Assembly (NCBI GenBank): GCA_029204225.1
Contig: CM055095.1
Coordinates: 33,724,590 to 33,788,589, forward strand
Direction of reading: 5' to 3'
From: Diphasiastrum complanatum
Lineage: Eukaryota; Streptophyta; Lycopodiopsida; Lycopodiales; Lycopodiaceae
Length of the DNA stretch: 64,000 bases
A model generated the notes under the pieces. That model saw only the letters and a program-made list of their open reading frames with translations. It searched no databases and was not told the origin of the DNA. Positions 21,266-33,300 of the stretch are shown here, piece by piece. Position numbers and translations under genes: made by a program. Each line of letters starts with the position of its first letter. Within the stretch, counting starts at the first letter, position 1.

Positions 21266-21649
21266 AAATTCTAGAATTTTTCTTGATCTTTTGACAATAA
21301 AAATCCAACTGTACTTTTTTGTATTTTCATTTTTCCCGATTGTCTTTTGGATTCACAATTACACCACTTTGCATCCATCCATCCAACTTTTGTTTTGATC
21401 TCGATCTAATCTTGATCTGAGATTCACCATTGCATCGGTTAGATCCCTTATTAGATCCAGCATCTGATCGCCTATACACCGAAAGATCAAAAATATCAGA
21501 AAGACGAAAATACTAAAAACAGCCCTATTCCTCGTTCCATTGTATGCATCTGAAATCCGGAAGGTGATTATCCATCCAAGATCTCCCTAAGCTCAAAGAA
21601 TTTGTCATTTCCATCGAAATACTATGCGAACCAGTTGACGTAGATCCAC

Positions 21650-22620
21650 CACCAATGGACAATCCTAGGACATTTGTGCCTCATGCAGTCCAAAAGTTTT
21701 CCAAAATTGACCTTTCAAGGTTTGATGGCAAGGGAGATCCGCAATGATTTCTACAGATCTACACCCAAGCGTGTAGAGCCTATGGAGACGATAACCCGCA
21801 AGAGCTGTTAAGATACTTCAATATGTGCTTAGCTAATACTGCTAAAGATTGGTATTTCAATTTTGAGCAGAACGAAAGCGATGATTGGAATATTTTACAG
21901 GGTGAATTCATCACAAGATTCAAAACCACCCGCTTTCTTTCCGATCCATTATTGCAATTAGGCCGAATCTGTATGGATAAGAAGAACGAGTCCCTGCGCG
22001 ATTACATTAAGCGAATCAAGAGATTGTGTGGAGGATGTGACCCTGATAGTGTACCAAACCATAGCATCCTAACATGGTTCATGGCGGGACTACCCAAGGG
22101 AATCAGACAACAAATGAAGCGAAGAGACAAATACACGTCTTTTCAAACAACCTACACCGATGCCATCAAGAGAGTCGACGATAGTGAGAGCACTAGTTTG
22201 GACTCTGATAACTCTGACCAAGAACGATGATGCAGAAAATAACGAAGAGCCAAACGTGAGGATAAGCTGCACGATGACACTTTTGCCTCTACTACCAATA
22301 GTACCGATACCATCATATCTACCATGGAGAGGCTGCAGATGCAAAGCAACGAGCAGATCAAAAAGCTCACGACTGACCTTACTGTGACTGTAGACCACAA
22401 GCTGAAAGGCATGCAACTAGGCCCTACCCACGCCTATCCGAGGAGAGAATCCACCTGGTGTCCACGCTGCCAAGGCAACCATACCAGAAATGAATGCCCT
22501 CAATTGAGACAAAGGTTAGAGCGACCTGCCCGATATTGCCATATTTGCAATATGAACAATCATGATACAAATGAATGTTGCTATAATCTCAAAAATCAAG
22601 CAGCCCAACTAGCACCAAAT
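21650..22620 (+). pseudogene. Gyp-G gypsy gag with two zinc knuckles
   Basis: The frame before 21823 reads VQKFSKIDLSRFDGKGDPQ then a TGA. After it comes AYGDDNPQELLRYFNMCLA, TAKDWYFNF, FITRFKTTRFLSDPLLQLG, LRDYIKRIKRLC and LTWFMAGLPKGIRQQM, which is the retrotransposon gag (capsid) fold. A frameshift near 22230 separates it from a second frame with two knuckles: CPRCQGNHTRNEC and CHICNMNNHDTNEC. Normally this leads into protease, but the element is cut at about 22620 by the Cop-C LTR remnant. Confidence 0.85.
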
Positions 22621-22624
22621 CTTG

Positions 22625-22699
22625 TCTCGTTGACACACAAATCATTTTCATTCGTTTCTTTTCGAGCTAGACCTATCTTCTGCACACCACTTTCCGAGA
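22625..22699 (+). mobile_element. Cop-C 5' LTR remnant (about 75 bp)
   Basis: GACACACAAATCATTTTCAT and TAGACCTATCTTCTGCACACC match the last 70 or so bases of the Cop-C 3' LTR (27945-28014). About 1 kb of the 5' LTR is missing, and the remnant joins Gyp-G gag directly. A degraded primer-binding site, TGGTATTAGAGT, follows at 22700. Confidence 0.75.
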
Positions 22700-22711
22700 T
22701 GGTATTAGAGT
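22700..22711 (+). other. Cop-C primer-binding site (degraded)
   Basis: TGGTATTAGAGT immediately after the LTR remnant differs at two positions from the copia initiator-Met site TGGTATCAGAGC. Confidence 0.65.
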
Positions 22712-22902
22712 AGTTTCGTTACTTTATCTGATCTAATATGATATCACAGTGAAAGCTCTAATACTTCATATCTTTCACGATATCAAATTGATATCATACT
22801 TTTCAGATTTTTTTTTCAACCTTTCAGTATCAGAGAATTGATTTCCTATTGTTGGCATTACCACATCTTAGCGTCATCAATACAATCGACAGACTAAGTT
22901 CT

Positions 22903-25900
22903 AGATGGATTCTCAAAGTAAAGGCGGTCTTATCACAGACAAGCTGAATGGATCCACTTATTATTTGTGGAAATTTAAGATGAAGACCTTCCTAATCGCT
23001 AGCATTTATGGGATGTTGTTACAGGTACAGAAGTAAAACCTGAAGACGACGACTCAAAGTGGAAATTGAAGGATGATAAAGCTTTTGCGCTTATCATCCT
23101 CAATGTATCAGATACACAGATTGGACACGTAGCTGAAGCTAAAATGTCAAGAGACATTTGGGACATTTTGAGCTCACTATATGACTTGAGGGATGTAACT
23201 ACTAAGTTACATCTACGAAGGAAATTCTTCACATTCAAAATGTCTACTGGTGATTCTCTTCAGAGTCACATTATCCAGTTTAAGAATCTCTTGAAATAGA
23301 TGACCGTTGTCGGATCAGTCATAGACGATCAAGATGCAATTATGACATTGCTTTCAAGCTTGACTTCTACATATGAGAACTGAGTGATGATCATATCGAC
23401 GCACTCAGATTTAACTCTTACTAGAGTTATCACTATGTTGCTGCAAGAAGACAATAGAAGAAGTCAAGACACTTCATCTACTTTCTCCTCTCAGGCTCTA
23501 TATGTCAACAAAGGCTCTAAACAACAGAAGTAGAAAAGTTCCAAGAAGGCTGCAATGAATCAGAAACAAACTCAAGATCAAGAACAATCATCAAATCCAC
23601 AATCGAAGAAGATGTTTTGCATGTATTGCAAGTGCAATAACCATGAGATCAAGGATTGCCGAATTCTCCAAGTGAAGAATGCAGCCAGGCAACCTGATCA
23701 ATAAGCAAACACAGTTTCATCATCTCCCCAGGTTGAAGTGGACAAAGGCACATTCTTGGTCAAAGATCAAAGCTCATTCTTGGATGATTTATGGTTTCTC
23801 GATTTTGGAACAACTCAACACATGACCAATCAACGTGAGATCTTCATCTCCTAAATGCCTTACAGCACGAAGAAATTTGTTCATCTTGGTGACAATAGTA
23901 CTCATACTATTGAAGGTGAAGATACTATACGATTGCATTTCCAACATGATCAATTCAAATTACTATCAAAGGTTTTATACGTTTCTAAACTCTCTGCAGA
24001 TCTGTTATTAATGAGTAGAATTACAGATTTAGGTCATAAGGTAGAATTCAAATTTGATCAATGCAAAATCATTGATGGGGGTAATAAGATCCTTGCACTC
24101 GACAAGAGGCAGGGTTACTTATACAGATTGCCACATTGCTATTCTGAGTCTAGTCAAGTCTTGAAAAACTTTGTTTTAGTCAATAAAGCATTACTATGGC
24201 ATCATCGCTTAGGACACTTGAATCATGCATATGTTATAAACATGTCTAGACAATCCATAGTTCTTGATCTCGACTATCCTTCTGGTAAGGTCAATCTCCC
24301 TATCTGTCATAGCTGCATCTTTGGAAAGCAGGCTAGAATTCCTTTGAGATCAAACCATATACATGCAACAAAAGGTATGTTAGATGTTGTTCATAAAAAT
24401 ATATGTGGACCTATGCAAACTCCTTCATTGCTAGATGCAAAGTATTTCATTACCTTTATTGCCGAATTCTCCAGAAGAACAGTTGTTTATTTCATTAAAC
24501 AGAAACTAGAGGCTTTCATCAAGTTTAAACAATTCAAGAGCATGCTGAGAATCAAACTGGCAAACGATCAAAGCATTAGGTCAGATAACGGGGGAGAGTA
24601 CATCTCCAATGAGTTTAAGGAATACTATCTTAACAACGGCAATGAGCAACAATATATCACCTCCTATTCGCCTCAGTCAAATAGCCTTGCTGAGAGAAAG
24701 AACAGAACCTTATTTGAATCGGCAAAGTGCATGTTAGCACAAGTGACACTTACGAAGTCCTTCTGGGCTGAAGCTATTTCAACAGCAATCTATATTCAGA
24801 ATAGATGGTCTACTAAAGCCTCTCAGACAAAACACCATTCAAGTTTGGACAGGTACCAAACCTTCTTTATCAAACTTATGAGTTTCTGGATGTACTGCTT
24901 TTGTGCAGATTCCTCGTAATCTCGGGAAGAAGCTTGACTTCCAGAGTATCAAGTGTGTTTTCATCAGCTACATACGTCAAATCAAGCCTACAAGTTGTTC
25001 GATCTCATCGAGTCGAAGATATTCACTAGCCGAGATGTCATCTTCATCAAAGATTAGTTTCAAGACCTCAAAGGAAAGGACAGTTCCCATGTAGCCGACC
25101 TATTAGATTCTCTTGACACATTAAACTTTCCAGTTCCTCAGTCGACTATTCATATTGAAGGTCCAAGCTCCTCTACTCTTCACAAAAAACAAATTTACGA
25201 CGGATCAGAAGATGATGATGTTGCAGACCAGCAACTACAATATGATGGAAATAATCAACTTCCTGTATTACTAAGAAGATCTTCAAGAACCAGCAGACCA
25301 CCTAGCCGGTATATCGACGAGTATGCAGCTTATATTGTTCAAGAACTGACGTCTTTCCAAGAGGCATTCAGTCAGCCTGATTCCAATCTCTAGAAAGAAG
25401 CTATGGATAAAGAGTATTCATCTCTTATCAAGCACCAGACGTGGACGATTGTCAAATTACTTGCTAGCAGAAACATAGTTGATTGCAACTGGATTTTCAA
25501 AGTCAAGTACAACGCAGATGGAAGCATCAACAGAAGAAAGACACGACTTGTAGCCAAAGGTTTTTCTCAGGTATACAACATTGATTACACTGAGACCTTT
25601 AGTCCAGTAGTCAAGCATTCTTCTATTCAACTTTTGCTATCATTTGTCGCTGCAGCAGATTTGGAAATACATCAAATGGATGTACAAACAGCATATCTCA
25701 ATGGAGTTATCGAAGAAGACATTTACATGGTGCAACCCGGCGGTTATATTATTGAGGGTAAATACAATCATGTGTGTAAACTCCATAAGGCACTTTATGG
25801 CTTGAAGCAATCTGCTCGAGCATGGTTTCAAAAGATCAATACTTTTCTTATTGATCACGGCTATACACGTAGCTCTTCATATTCAAACGCTTACTTCAAA

Positions 25901-26931
25901 GTAGTGCAGTAGTCTTTTATCATTATCACTTTGTACGTGGATGATACATTACTTTTCAACAACAAGATCGATTTGATAAAAGAAGAGAAGACAATGCTAT
26001 CTTCCGAATTCGACATAACTGATTTGAGTGAAACTCATTTTTTCCCTGGTATACAAATCCACACAGATAGAAAACAGAAGTTGATCTACATTACACAACA
26101 GAGGTACATCTACAACATTTTAGTCAGATATAATCTGATGAATTGCAAGTTAGCTCTCTCACCAATGCAACCAGGACTCAAATTGTCAAAGTACTAGTGT
26201 CCCCAAACAATTCATGAGAAGCAGCAGATGCGTGAGTATCCTTACCATTCTACTATAGGATCTCTTATGTATGCCATGATCTGTACCAGGTAGAAATAGC
26301 TTTTGCAATCAGCTCTCTCAATCAGTTTATGACTAATCCTAGTATAACACATAAGAAGGCTCTTATCAGAGTCATGAGATATCTTCGAGCTACTATGGAC
26401 TTTTGCATTTGTTATGGAACAATCGACAACGACAAACTCAATTTCCTCAATGGTTACACAGATGCGAGTTGGGCAGGAGATGTAGACACTCGTAAATCTA
26501 CTTCTGGATTTACATTCTTTTTCAACAATGGCCCAATTTCCTGGAACAGCCGCAAGCAATCTTCAATAGCTCTATCTTCCACTGAATCAGAGTATATCGC
26601 AGCCTCTCAAGCTATATAGGAAGCAATTTGGTTGAGGAACTTACTCTAAGATATTGGTATGATTCAATATGCTCCAGCGACATTATTTTGTGATAATCAA
26701 AGTGCCATGACTTTATCAACCAACCCTAGATTTCATTCCAGGAGTAAGCACATTGAACTGAAGTATCATTTCGTCATAAACAAAGTTCTCAACGAAGAGG
26801 TCAGATTGCATTATTGTAGAACGCAAGATATGATAGCAGATATTTTTACTAAAGCATTAAGTTTGGAGTCACACAGAAGATTCTATGTACAACTAAGTTT
26901 GAAGGTCAAGGCATTCAAGTATTCAGATTAA
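22903..26931 (+). pseudogene. Cop-C: copia gag-pol relic, nearly full order
   Basis: Gag starts MDSQSKGGLITDKLNGSTYY. The knuckle is CMYCKCNNHEIKDC (about 23616) and the protease site is WFLDFGTTQHM, with DSG changed to DFG. Integrase (23960-24850) has LLWHHRLGHLN, RSDNGGEYIS and SLAERKNRT. Reverse transcriptase (25403-26197) has VDCNWIFKVKYN, DVQTAYLNG and YVDD at 25934-25945. RNase H (26440-26931) has SWAGDVDTRKSTSGF, SSTESEY and DIFTKAL. At least eight stops or frameshifts break it (for example near 23299, 23853, 25394, 25910, 26196 and 26618). The order is classical Ty1/copia. It cannot make a polyprotein. Confidence 0.92.
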
Positions 26932-28014
26932 GAGAGAGTGTTGGATTATTCTCTTTCTTACCAACCGTGTAATCGATTTTAATCTTCATCCATTGTTAAT
27001 CTAGTTCTGTGGATTTTTCCGTGTGTTTACACAGTCTGCAGAACTACAAGTGTTTTTACACAGTCTACAGAATTACACGGAGTTTATGACAGTGTCTCCT
27101 TTTTCACTTGTCAGGAATCCCGTTGAAAAATGTAGTGTCATTTTTTTTTGTATTTTTTGCCTGATAGAAATCTCATGTAAAATCACAGTGTCACATTTTT
27201 TGCTTTTTCCAAAGACGCTAAAATGTTAAGAAAATGACTCTGGCAAAGTTTCTATAGAGCTACAGTTTTGGTTCACTTATGCAGACAGAACATTTACGGC
27301 CAATTTCACCACTTATAAGCAATCAGCCACAAGGACCGGATGGATGTCAGCTAATCACCAGCCAACTGGCGATCGCATTTGACGACCTAATTTCTTAGTA
27401 TAAATAGTTGTTCATATTCATACAGTTTCATTAATTGAAAATCAGAATATCAGAAGGATTTGAATAGTTAGCTCTCTCTCTCTCTCAAGCTTGCGAACTT
27501 GAACACTCTTGAGCATTCTAGCTCACTTCTTAGAGTTGTTTTAGAGATTGCTATTGCACTATTGCTTATCAACATTGCGCATTAATTCAGACTTTCATTT
27601 TAGCCACTCAGAGATAGCATAGAGTACGCGGCTTCAATCCGCAACTTATTGTACTCATTTACTTCTATTTCGTTTTGAATTAATACTATTCTTTATTGCG
27701 TTCAGCTTCGTCTCAGAATGTATGCATTTTCTAGAATTCTTCGTGACTAATTATTTGTCTAATAATTTTTTGATGATTAATTGATTGGCTACGTAATCAC
27801 TGTAGTACTGGCGATTTCAAAGTTAGTTACTATAAGTTCAAACATGATTTCTATCACTATTGTCTTGCTTGAAATTGATAGGCATAGTCATGCATTGGAA
27901 AGATGAAGATAGTTTATTCCGCCATGCACGAAAAGTTTTCTTTCTAGACACACGAATTATTTTCATTTGTTTCTTTTCAAGATAGACCTATCTTCTGCAT
28001 ACCACTTTTCGACA
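26931..28014 (+). mobile_element. Cop-C polypurine tract and 3' LTR
   Basis: AGAGAGAG (26931-26938) precedes TGTTGGATTATTCTC. The LTR of about 1,076 bp ends CACTTTTCGACA. It contains a CT tract, a TATAAATAG-like box near 27400 and a duplicated 28-30 bp unit (ACACAGTCT(G/A)CAGAA(C/T)TACA near 27028 and 27058). The last 70 bp match the 5' remnant at 22625. No target duplication can be tested because the 5' LTR is truncated. Confidence 0.85.
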
Positions 28015-28383
28015 GCCATCCCATCATAGATAGGTAAGCTAATCTTCCAGATGCATGATCTGATTGCATGACTTGGTCTAAAATCTGGTGATGAGTGCAT
28101 CCCACATCTCTCTTGCGTTAGAGATGGATGCAAGATCAAGGGTGTTGCTATCTTCGATGGAAGAGGATATGACAACTATTGCTTTCTCATTCTTTTCTTT
28201 TCACTTGCGAAGTTCCTTGCCTATGTTGGTAGGCATCTCCTCTATGCCGTCCACCCAGGGCCATAAAGCTTCTCCTCTCAAGATAAGGGAAGTCTTCACT
28301 TTCTAGGCCAAGAAATTTGACCTGTCTGCCTGAAGAACTGTGCATAACTTAGATTGGATTGAAGCCATAGTTTGGGTAACCAG
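28015..28383 (-). pseudogene. Cop-H: copia gag N-terminal fragment, minus strand
   Basis: From 28370 downward the minus strand reads MASIQSKLCTVLQADRSNFL, VKTSLILRGEALWPWVDGI, KEKNEKAIVVISSSIEDSTL and DLASISNARD. This is a copia gag start. It is cut at 28015 by the Cop-C LTR and holds several stops. The primer-binding site lies just upstream, on the right. Confidence 0.7.
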
Positions 28384-28480
28384 GCTCTGATACCACTGAT
28401 GGAAAAATTGACAAAGAGATGTTTTCAACGCACTGATGGTAAATTTAGAGAGATGTTTTGTCACATGGCTCTGATACCAC
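28384..28480 (-). other. Two copia primer-binding sites 80 bp apart, minus strand
   Basis: GGCTCTGATACCACT occurs at about 28384 and again at about 28467. Each is the reverse complement of TGGTATCAGAGCC, the initiator-Met site. The intervening DNA repeats GAGATGTTTT, suggesting a local duplication of the LTR/leader junction. Confidence 0.85.
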
Positions 28481-28919
28481 TATTGGAAAGCCTCTATAGT
28501 TTCTCGAATCAGGTGCTCAAATAGAGTCGATCTATGTAGTTGTAGCTATTGCTACATACTACGATCAATCTGACACTGCAGAAACAATAGATAATCTTAA
28601 ATTAGCAATCAATAACTTAGATACAACGGAAGTAAAATCTTTCTATAAGCAAGCATCACAAATCATTCATAGATTGCACACGATAGGCAGAATGCTGCAA
28701 AACATCTATTATTAGAATTATTTTATAGTACAAACTTTGAGCGATGTATGTTTCCTAGATCAGCGCATCGGCACAAGAGAGGTGTTCTCTCTCACGAGCA
28801 ACTAGCTACTGCTAGCTACTTATATTTTCTATTTATCTGTTCTGAATAACTAGTAACACGTGCTAGCTTTCTTCGCTACTATGCATGTCACTGCTATGCA
28901 GATCTGTATAACCGCACAT

Positions 28920-28990
28920 CACTATTGTGCATATGTGCATATGTACATATGCACGTCACTACTATGCATATGTGCATATGTGCATATATT
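28920..28990. repeat. Short repeats of GCATATGT
   Basis: The word TGCATATG(T) and its self-complementary core CATATG recur seven or so times, interrupted by CACGTCACTACTATGC. The block is palindrome-rich and of low complexity. Confidence 0.85.
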
Positions 28991-29167
28991 CTTCTCTCTT
29001 ACGACGCTCATTTATTTAAGGAACAGAGAGATTGATTAATCTAATCTTGCATGAGATAGTAATCAAAAGAAGTCTTATGCTAATTCTAATGGCTTCCAGT
29101 TGGTTGTCGTTGTCTTCTGTGCTTCAGTTGCATTTTGTGGCTTGTACTGTCCGTTCACCTTGGTTCC

Positions 29168-29312
29168 ACTTTGCGAAAAATGCGAAAAGGCTGACGGTTG
29201 GTAAAAAAAACATGTGGAGTCATTTTGGGTGAAGGGTCACATTTTTCCAAAAGGTGTGAAAAAGCCGAAGGTTCGTGAGAATGTGAAAAAGCTAAAGGTT
29301 CGTGAAAATATA
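29168..29312. repeat. Degenerate repeat, about 28-bp unit with GTGAAAAAGC
   Basis: Three related units occur: TGCGAAAAGGCTGACGGTTG, GTGTGAAAAAGCCGAAGGTTC and ATGTGAAAAAGCTAAAGGTTC. The last two are adjacent; the first is about 80 bp away. Confidence 0.75.
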
Positions 29313-29648
29313 TTTTAAATCATATTCCAACCATGTGTCAGTTTTCAAGAAATTTGACAAAACGTCGAACTATGCAAAACTCAGTTCAAATATGCAAACT
29401 GTGCAAAACTTAGTTAAAAAAATGCAACAATCTGAAAAATACAAGGAAAACAGAAATAATATAGTTTGACACGTAGAAACGTAAGGTTTCTTCAATAATC
29501 CCGAAAATAATGAGCAGAAAAAAAGCACGAGATACAATTATACAATGTATAAGGCCCTCAGCACTTCATTCGTCAATATATTTCATTTTAATAACTAAGT
29601 ACAAGGGCTCTTTATAGCCTTGCAGCTGTCAATAATCGTTCTAACTAC

Positions 29649-30300
29649 CACAAGCTTTGATACCATGTTGGGATTCGAGACAATGTGCGTCGCATCAACA
29701 AGAAGCGAACAGAATCCTCAATGCATGCAATTACATATATCGAATTCAGATCAAATTCGAACGAATTGAATTCTATCTTATTTGATCACAACTTCGAAGT
29801 CACTGGATCGAAAGACTCAATTCCATAGCCATGCACGAATTCACTGAGTTATAGATTTAGATCTTATGTGTGGAAGCGTAAGCGTCTAAGTGATTAGAAC
29901 AACAAGTTCAACTTATGCTATCGGTCATACAAATAGTTTAATCTATGAATGATTTATCAACAGGCATGAATCTATTTGAACATGAATAAAATAAGCATTC
30001 AATCAGGGCATACACAACTTGAATTATGGAATGAATATTAACTAGTTGTGAATGATACTAGTCTAGATACAGACAGAGTCATGTTATTTCTAAGACAATA
30101 CTCTATAGTAATAGAGAGACACTAAACAATTGCACTCTAGATGTTCTATTATTGATCGTGTAGATCAACAAGTCTAGATTCTACAATATAAAATTAATCT
30201 TACAACTGATAAGTTGATGGGTATTTGTATACATGGCTAGCTAATTAAAAGAATGGTAAATCTATACATTACAAATTAGATTAATTTAGTTGGTGTTGTT
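29649..30300 (-). mobile_element. Copia primer-binding-like site and LTR-like sequence, minus strand
   Basis: AGCTTTGATACCATG (about 29649-29663) is the reverse complement of CATGGTATCAAAGCT, and the next bases read TTGGGATTCGAGAC, as expected for an LTR end. The LTR would extend right, but its outer end was not found. To the left, CTATAAAGAGC on the minus strand looks like a TATA region of another LTR. Confidence 0.45.
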
Positions 30301-30680
30301 GTCAGTTGCTTTCAAACAGTATATGAGTTTTTTGGAGATCTTGTCCGGTCATGACGATGGTACGATTGAATCGCCTTCTGATTGACTCAAATTGAGATTG
30401 ATAGGTGACTAGCTTATGAGCTCAAATCAGTCAAGATTGTCAAATAGTCATCGTGGCCGAATAGAAAACTTTCGAGGTGGTAGATAGTCGATGTGGCAAA
30501 ATGGCTGAATAGCTGAGGTGGTCAAACACTTTTGTGTCGTCAGGACTTTGTCACAAATTTCTTTGTATTTATGTAGATTGATAGAAAACAAGTGCGATTT
30601 TGCAAAGTGTGCAACTGTGCAAATATTTACAACAATTAGTGAATGGATCTAGATTAGAAGAAAGATAGGGATGGAGAGGA
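30301..30680. other. No gene recognised
   Basis: Mixed AT-rich sequence with TGGCCGAATAG-like words. No coding motif or boundaries were recognised. Confidence 0.4.
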
Positions 30681-30689
30681 TAGGAATCC

Positions 30690-31175
30690 AACAATTACTC
30701 GTCGGTCTATCAGATTGTAGATTAATTTTTGTACTAGGTATTGTATGGACGACAAGTAATTTGAAAAAGGTGAAAAAACAAAAATTTGAAATGGCAAAAA
30801 TAGAGGATTTACTCGTCGATCTTCAGAATCATAGATCTGAAGGTTCTTGATGCACTATAAAATCGGCGAGTAAATTAGTGGCAGAAAAATGAAGAAAATC
30901 AAGTTGGAAAGTAATTGGATTGGGTGAGTAATCAGATTTTTACTTGTTGAGTTGTTTGATGGTGCATCAGAGTCTGCTCTGCTCTTTGAAAAAGTGGTAA
31001 GAAATTAATATCACAGATGACTCAGCATAACAATGTAGGGCGAGTCAATAACCTATCAAAAGAGAGATAAATAGCAGAAAAGATACAAACACAAACCTCA
31101 AGTGTAAATAAATGGCTCTTCCCTTGTCCGTATTTTGCACTTGCATTCTACAGGAAAAAGGCTGTTTAGCACTGT
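30690..31175 (-). mobile_element. Gyp-G leader, minus strand, with CTCG(T/C)C motifs
   Basis: It contains ATTACTCGTCGGTC, TTTACTCGTCGATC, GGCGAGTAAATTAG, GGGTGAGTAATCAG and GGGCGAGTCAATAACC. These are related to the TTACTCGCC array in the plus-strand Gyp-G leader at 20585-21265. It lies on the internal side of the primer-binding site at 31177, so it is the matching leader of a second, reversed copy. Confidence 0.6.
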
Positions 31176-31176
31176 C

Positions 31177-31194
31177 TCCCCGACAACGACGCCA
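31177..31194 (-). other. Gyp-G primer-binding site, minus strand
   Basis: The reverse complement reads TGGCGTCGTTGTCGGGGA, one or two mismatches from the plant gypsy consensus. Confidence 0.8.
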
Positions 31195-31560
31195 AAAAAA
31201 TATAAGACCGTTTCCATGCCTCCCTATTCACGTGGATCTAAAGGACAAAGAAGGGGTTTTGTGGATCTATTCAAGGTGAGTATTGCATGTAGTAACGGGT
31301 TTCGATCCAATAAGGAGGGGATAAACAAGACAATAGGAATGAGAATCTAGGTCAACTAAGGTTATCAAGATTATTATTGGATCTAAACATGGACTGAGCC
31401 TAGATTTAGGATGAGTTTCATCAATTTTTGTTCTTTCCTTGGTTTTTTGTTTCTTCTTTCATGGTTTTGGTTTGTTTTGCTTATCTAGGCATCTTGGCTC
31501 TAGATCTTCTCCTCAAGAGGTTGATTTTCTCAAGGGAGGTGAACAACATAATTTAATCCT
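31195..31560 (-). mobile_element. Gyp-G LTR portion, minus strand
   Basis: The reverse complement matches 20340-20498 (ATCGAAACCCGTTACTACATG and GGGAGGCATGGAAACGGTC). The outer boundary is not resolved; LTR sequence may extend further into the hairpin-repeat region. Confidence 0.6.
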
Positions 31561-32121
31561 ACGAATTTTAATGATCACTCCAAGAATGTCGATCTAACAC
31601 CTACTTTGGATGTGTGTTGATCTTGTGGATTAGTTTTACAAACTAGTTGAATGAGTGCTTGTGAGAATAATGATTCTTGATTGTTAGAGCATGATTAACA
31701 ATAACAAAACAAGCATTCATCATCCATAATAAGGAATCACACACACACAAAATAAGAGGGCCTTGAGCATAAAAATGATAGGAAGAGGAGAATATACTTT
31801 TTCTCTCTCTCAATCTCTATTCTCTTCAAATGAAAAAGGTAACCAAAAAAATAGTGTCACGTGTCCTTATATATACATTCATAGGGTTAGGGTTTTTTAT
31901 TCACTCAAAATCATGGGGCCTTGGCATTTTTCAAGTACATTTATTGCGAATTTTGTGAGTTTCTTTCTTGCCATGATTCAACAAAAAGATAACACATGAT
32001 GGTGTGCTACCTTTTTATGCTACCGCTTCAATGTTTATTATTAAAAATGTGATTTGGTACCACATTAAAAATCCCACAAAGTAAAAAAAGAAAATTCATT
32101 TTTTTTTGCAGCCTCCAAAGA

Positions 32122-32440
32122 TAGCACATCGGCGTGCTAGGCAAGACCACCTTAAAAATAAATAAAATTTCGGCGGTCTCACTTGGCACACCGGCGTGCT
32201 ATGTTTGGAGGTTGCTATTTCATTTTCTCATTTCATATGGCATGCTGGTGTGCTATCTTTAAAGGTTGCAAATTCTTTTTTTTAACTATTTTACTTAGCA
32301 CATCGGCTTTCTATGTTTGGAGGATGAAAAAAATATTCTGAAATAATGTTTGTACTCAAAATTTGGTTCTCAAATGTGTTAAAATAGCTTTTCTATTTTA
32401 TGATTTACTCGGTTAGCACATCAACATGCTAGCTTTTACA
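32122..32440. repeat. Periodic array of TAGCAC-N-GTGCTA hairpins
   Basis: Imperfect palindromes of the form (T)AGCACATCGGCGTGCTA start at 32122, 32184, 32238, 32296 and 32414. Spacing is 62, 54, 58 and 118 bp, so about 58 bp with one unit lost. Several are followed by TGTTTGGAGG or AAAGGTTGC. Related words occur at about 31998 (GGTGTGCTACC) and 32605 (TAGCACACAATGTGCTAC). Confidence 0.8.
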
Positions 32441-32449
32441 GCTTCAAGA

Positions 32450-33130
32450 ACAATTTTTTTTGTATAAAATCAAACCTATATTTATAGAGTAACAAAGTAA
32501 TTTTTGATGGACCTATTTAAAATTTGATGGATAGTCAAAATTTTAAGTATGCATCAAACCACAATTCTTGTTCTCAAAAAATCAAGTGGTGGCATGAAAA
32601 GAGTAGCACACAATGTGCTACACGGGTAGAAGAAACTTGCAAAACTTGCACAAAATTTACTTGCAAATTATCAAAACCCAAAACCATGTGCCATATTAAA
32701 AGGCTTTTAGAACCAAATTCATGTTTAACTATTTGGGTCTCTTTTCATTTTGAGCCAACTGAGAGCTAGTCTACGTCTAATTCTCAAGCCTTTGGGCTTG
32801 CGAGTACATTGCACCTTCTATGGTTGTCTGACTTTATATTTCTAGTAGATCAAATACTTTTTCCAACTTGGCCATATTTTCTTTGCATCGACGTAAAGTA
32901 TGGTTGTCAGATGCTGGGCTTGGCTGGTCTGCTACTTGTCCACTTCATTGGTGGTGATGCTCCTAGTAGATTTGGATTCTGGAGCTCCTTTATTCGTGCT
33001 TAATCAATGCGCTCTACTATAGTTCAGTGGCTTCGAGTCTGCTTCCTGATATCTTTCGTATGATTATTATAGCTGGAATTTGTTAGAAGAATCTTCATGA
33101 AAATCTTCTAACAATCGTAATCTTGATCTT
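32450..33130. other. No gene recognised
   Basis: Short frames (32524-32769 and 32809-33003) lack motifs. AT-rich filler between the hairpin array and the CACTA-like end. Confidence 0.4.
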
Positions 33131-33300
33131 CACTACAACAAAAAAAAATGTATAGCGACAAAAGTTTGCGATGTTTATTTCATAAAAAAGAAATGTCGCG
33201 TAATGAATATTATAGCGACATTTTTTTTCTTCTTCTAATCGTTGAAAGAAAAACGTCGCCTTGCGATTATTAATAGTCACCGAGCGACTTTTCTTAATTA
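33131..33300 (+). mobile_element. CACTA-like transposon terminus
   Basis: CACTACAACAAAAA followed by TATAGCGACA and further GCGAC or GTCGC words (near 33167, 33193, 33208, 33256 and 33285) is typical of plant CACTA (En/Spm) ends: a CACTA terminus with short subterminal repeats in both orientations. It merges into copia gag at about 33300. The opposite end was not found. Confidence 0.6.

Larger units (their letters stand above)
28481..29640 (-). mobile_element. Probable Cop-H LTR, minus strand (outer end unresolved)
   Basis: The sequence to the right of the primer-binding site should be LTR in minus orientation. It begins ATTGGAAAGCCTCTATAG. Its outer boundary is not recognised because a second primer-binding-like site lies at 29649. 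The interior includes the repeats at 28920-28990 and 29168-29312. Confidence 0.4.

Noticed and set aside
32122-32440. CRISPR-like or tRNA-cluster reading of the periodic palindromes
   Set aside because: Units are too degenerate for CRISPR and no cloverleaf with conserved T-loop bases can be drawn.
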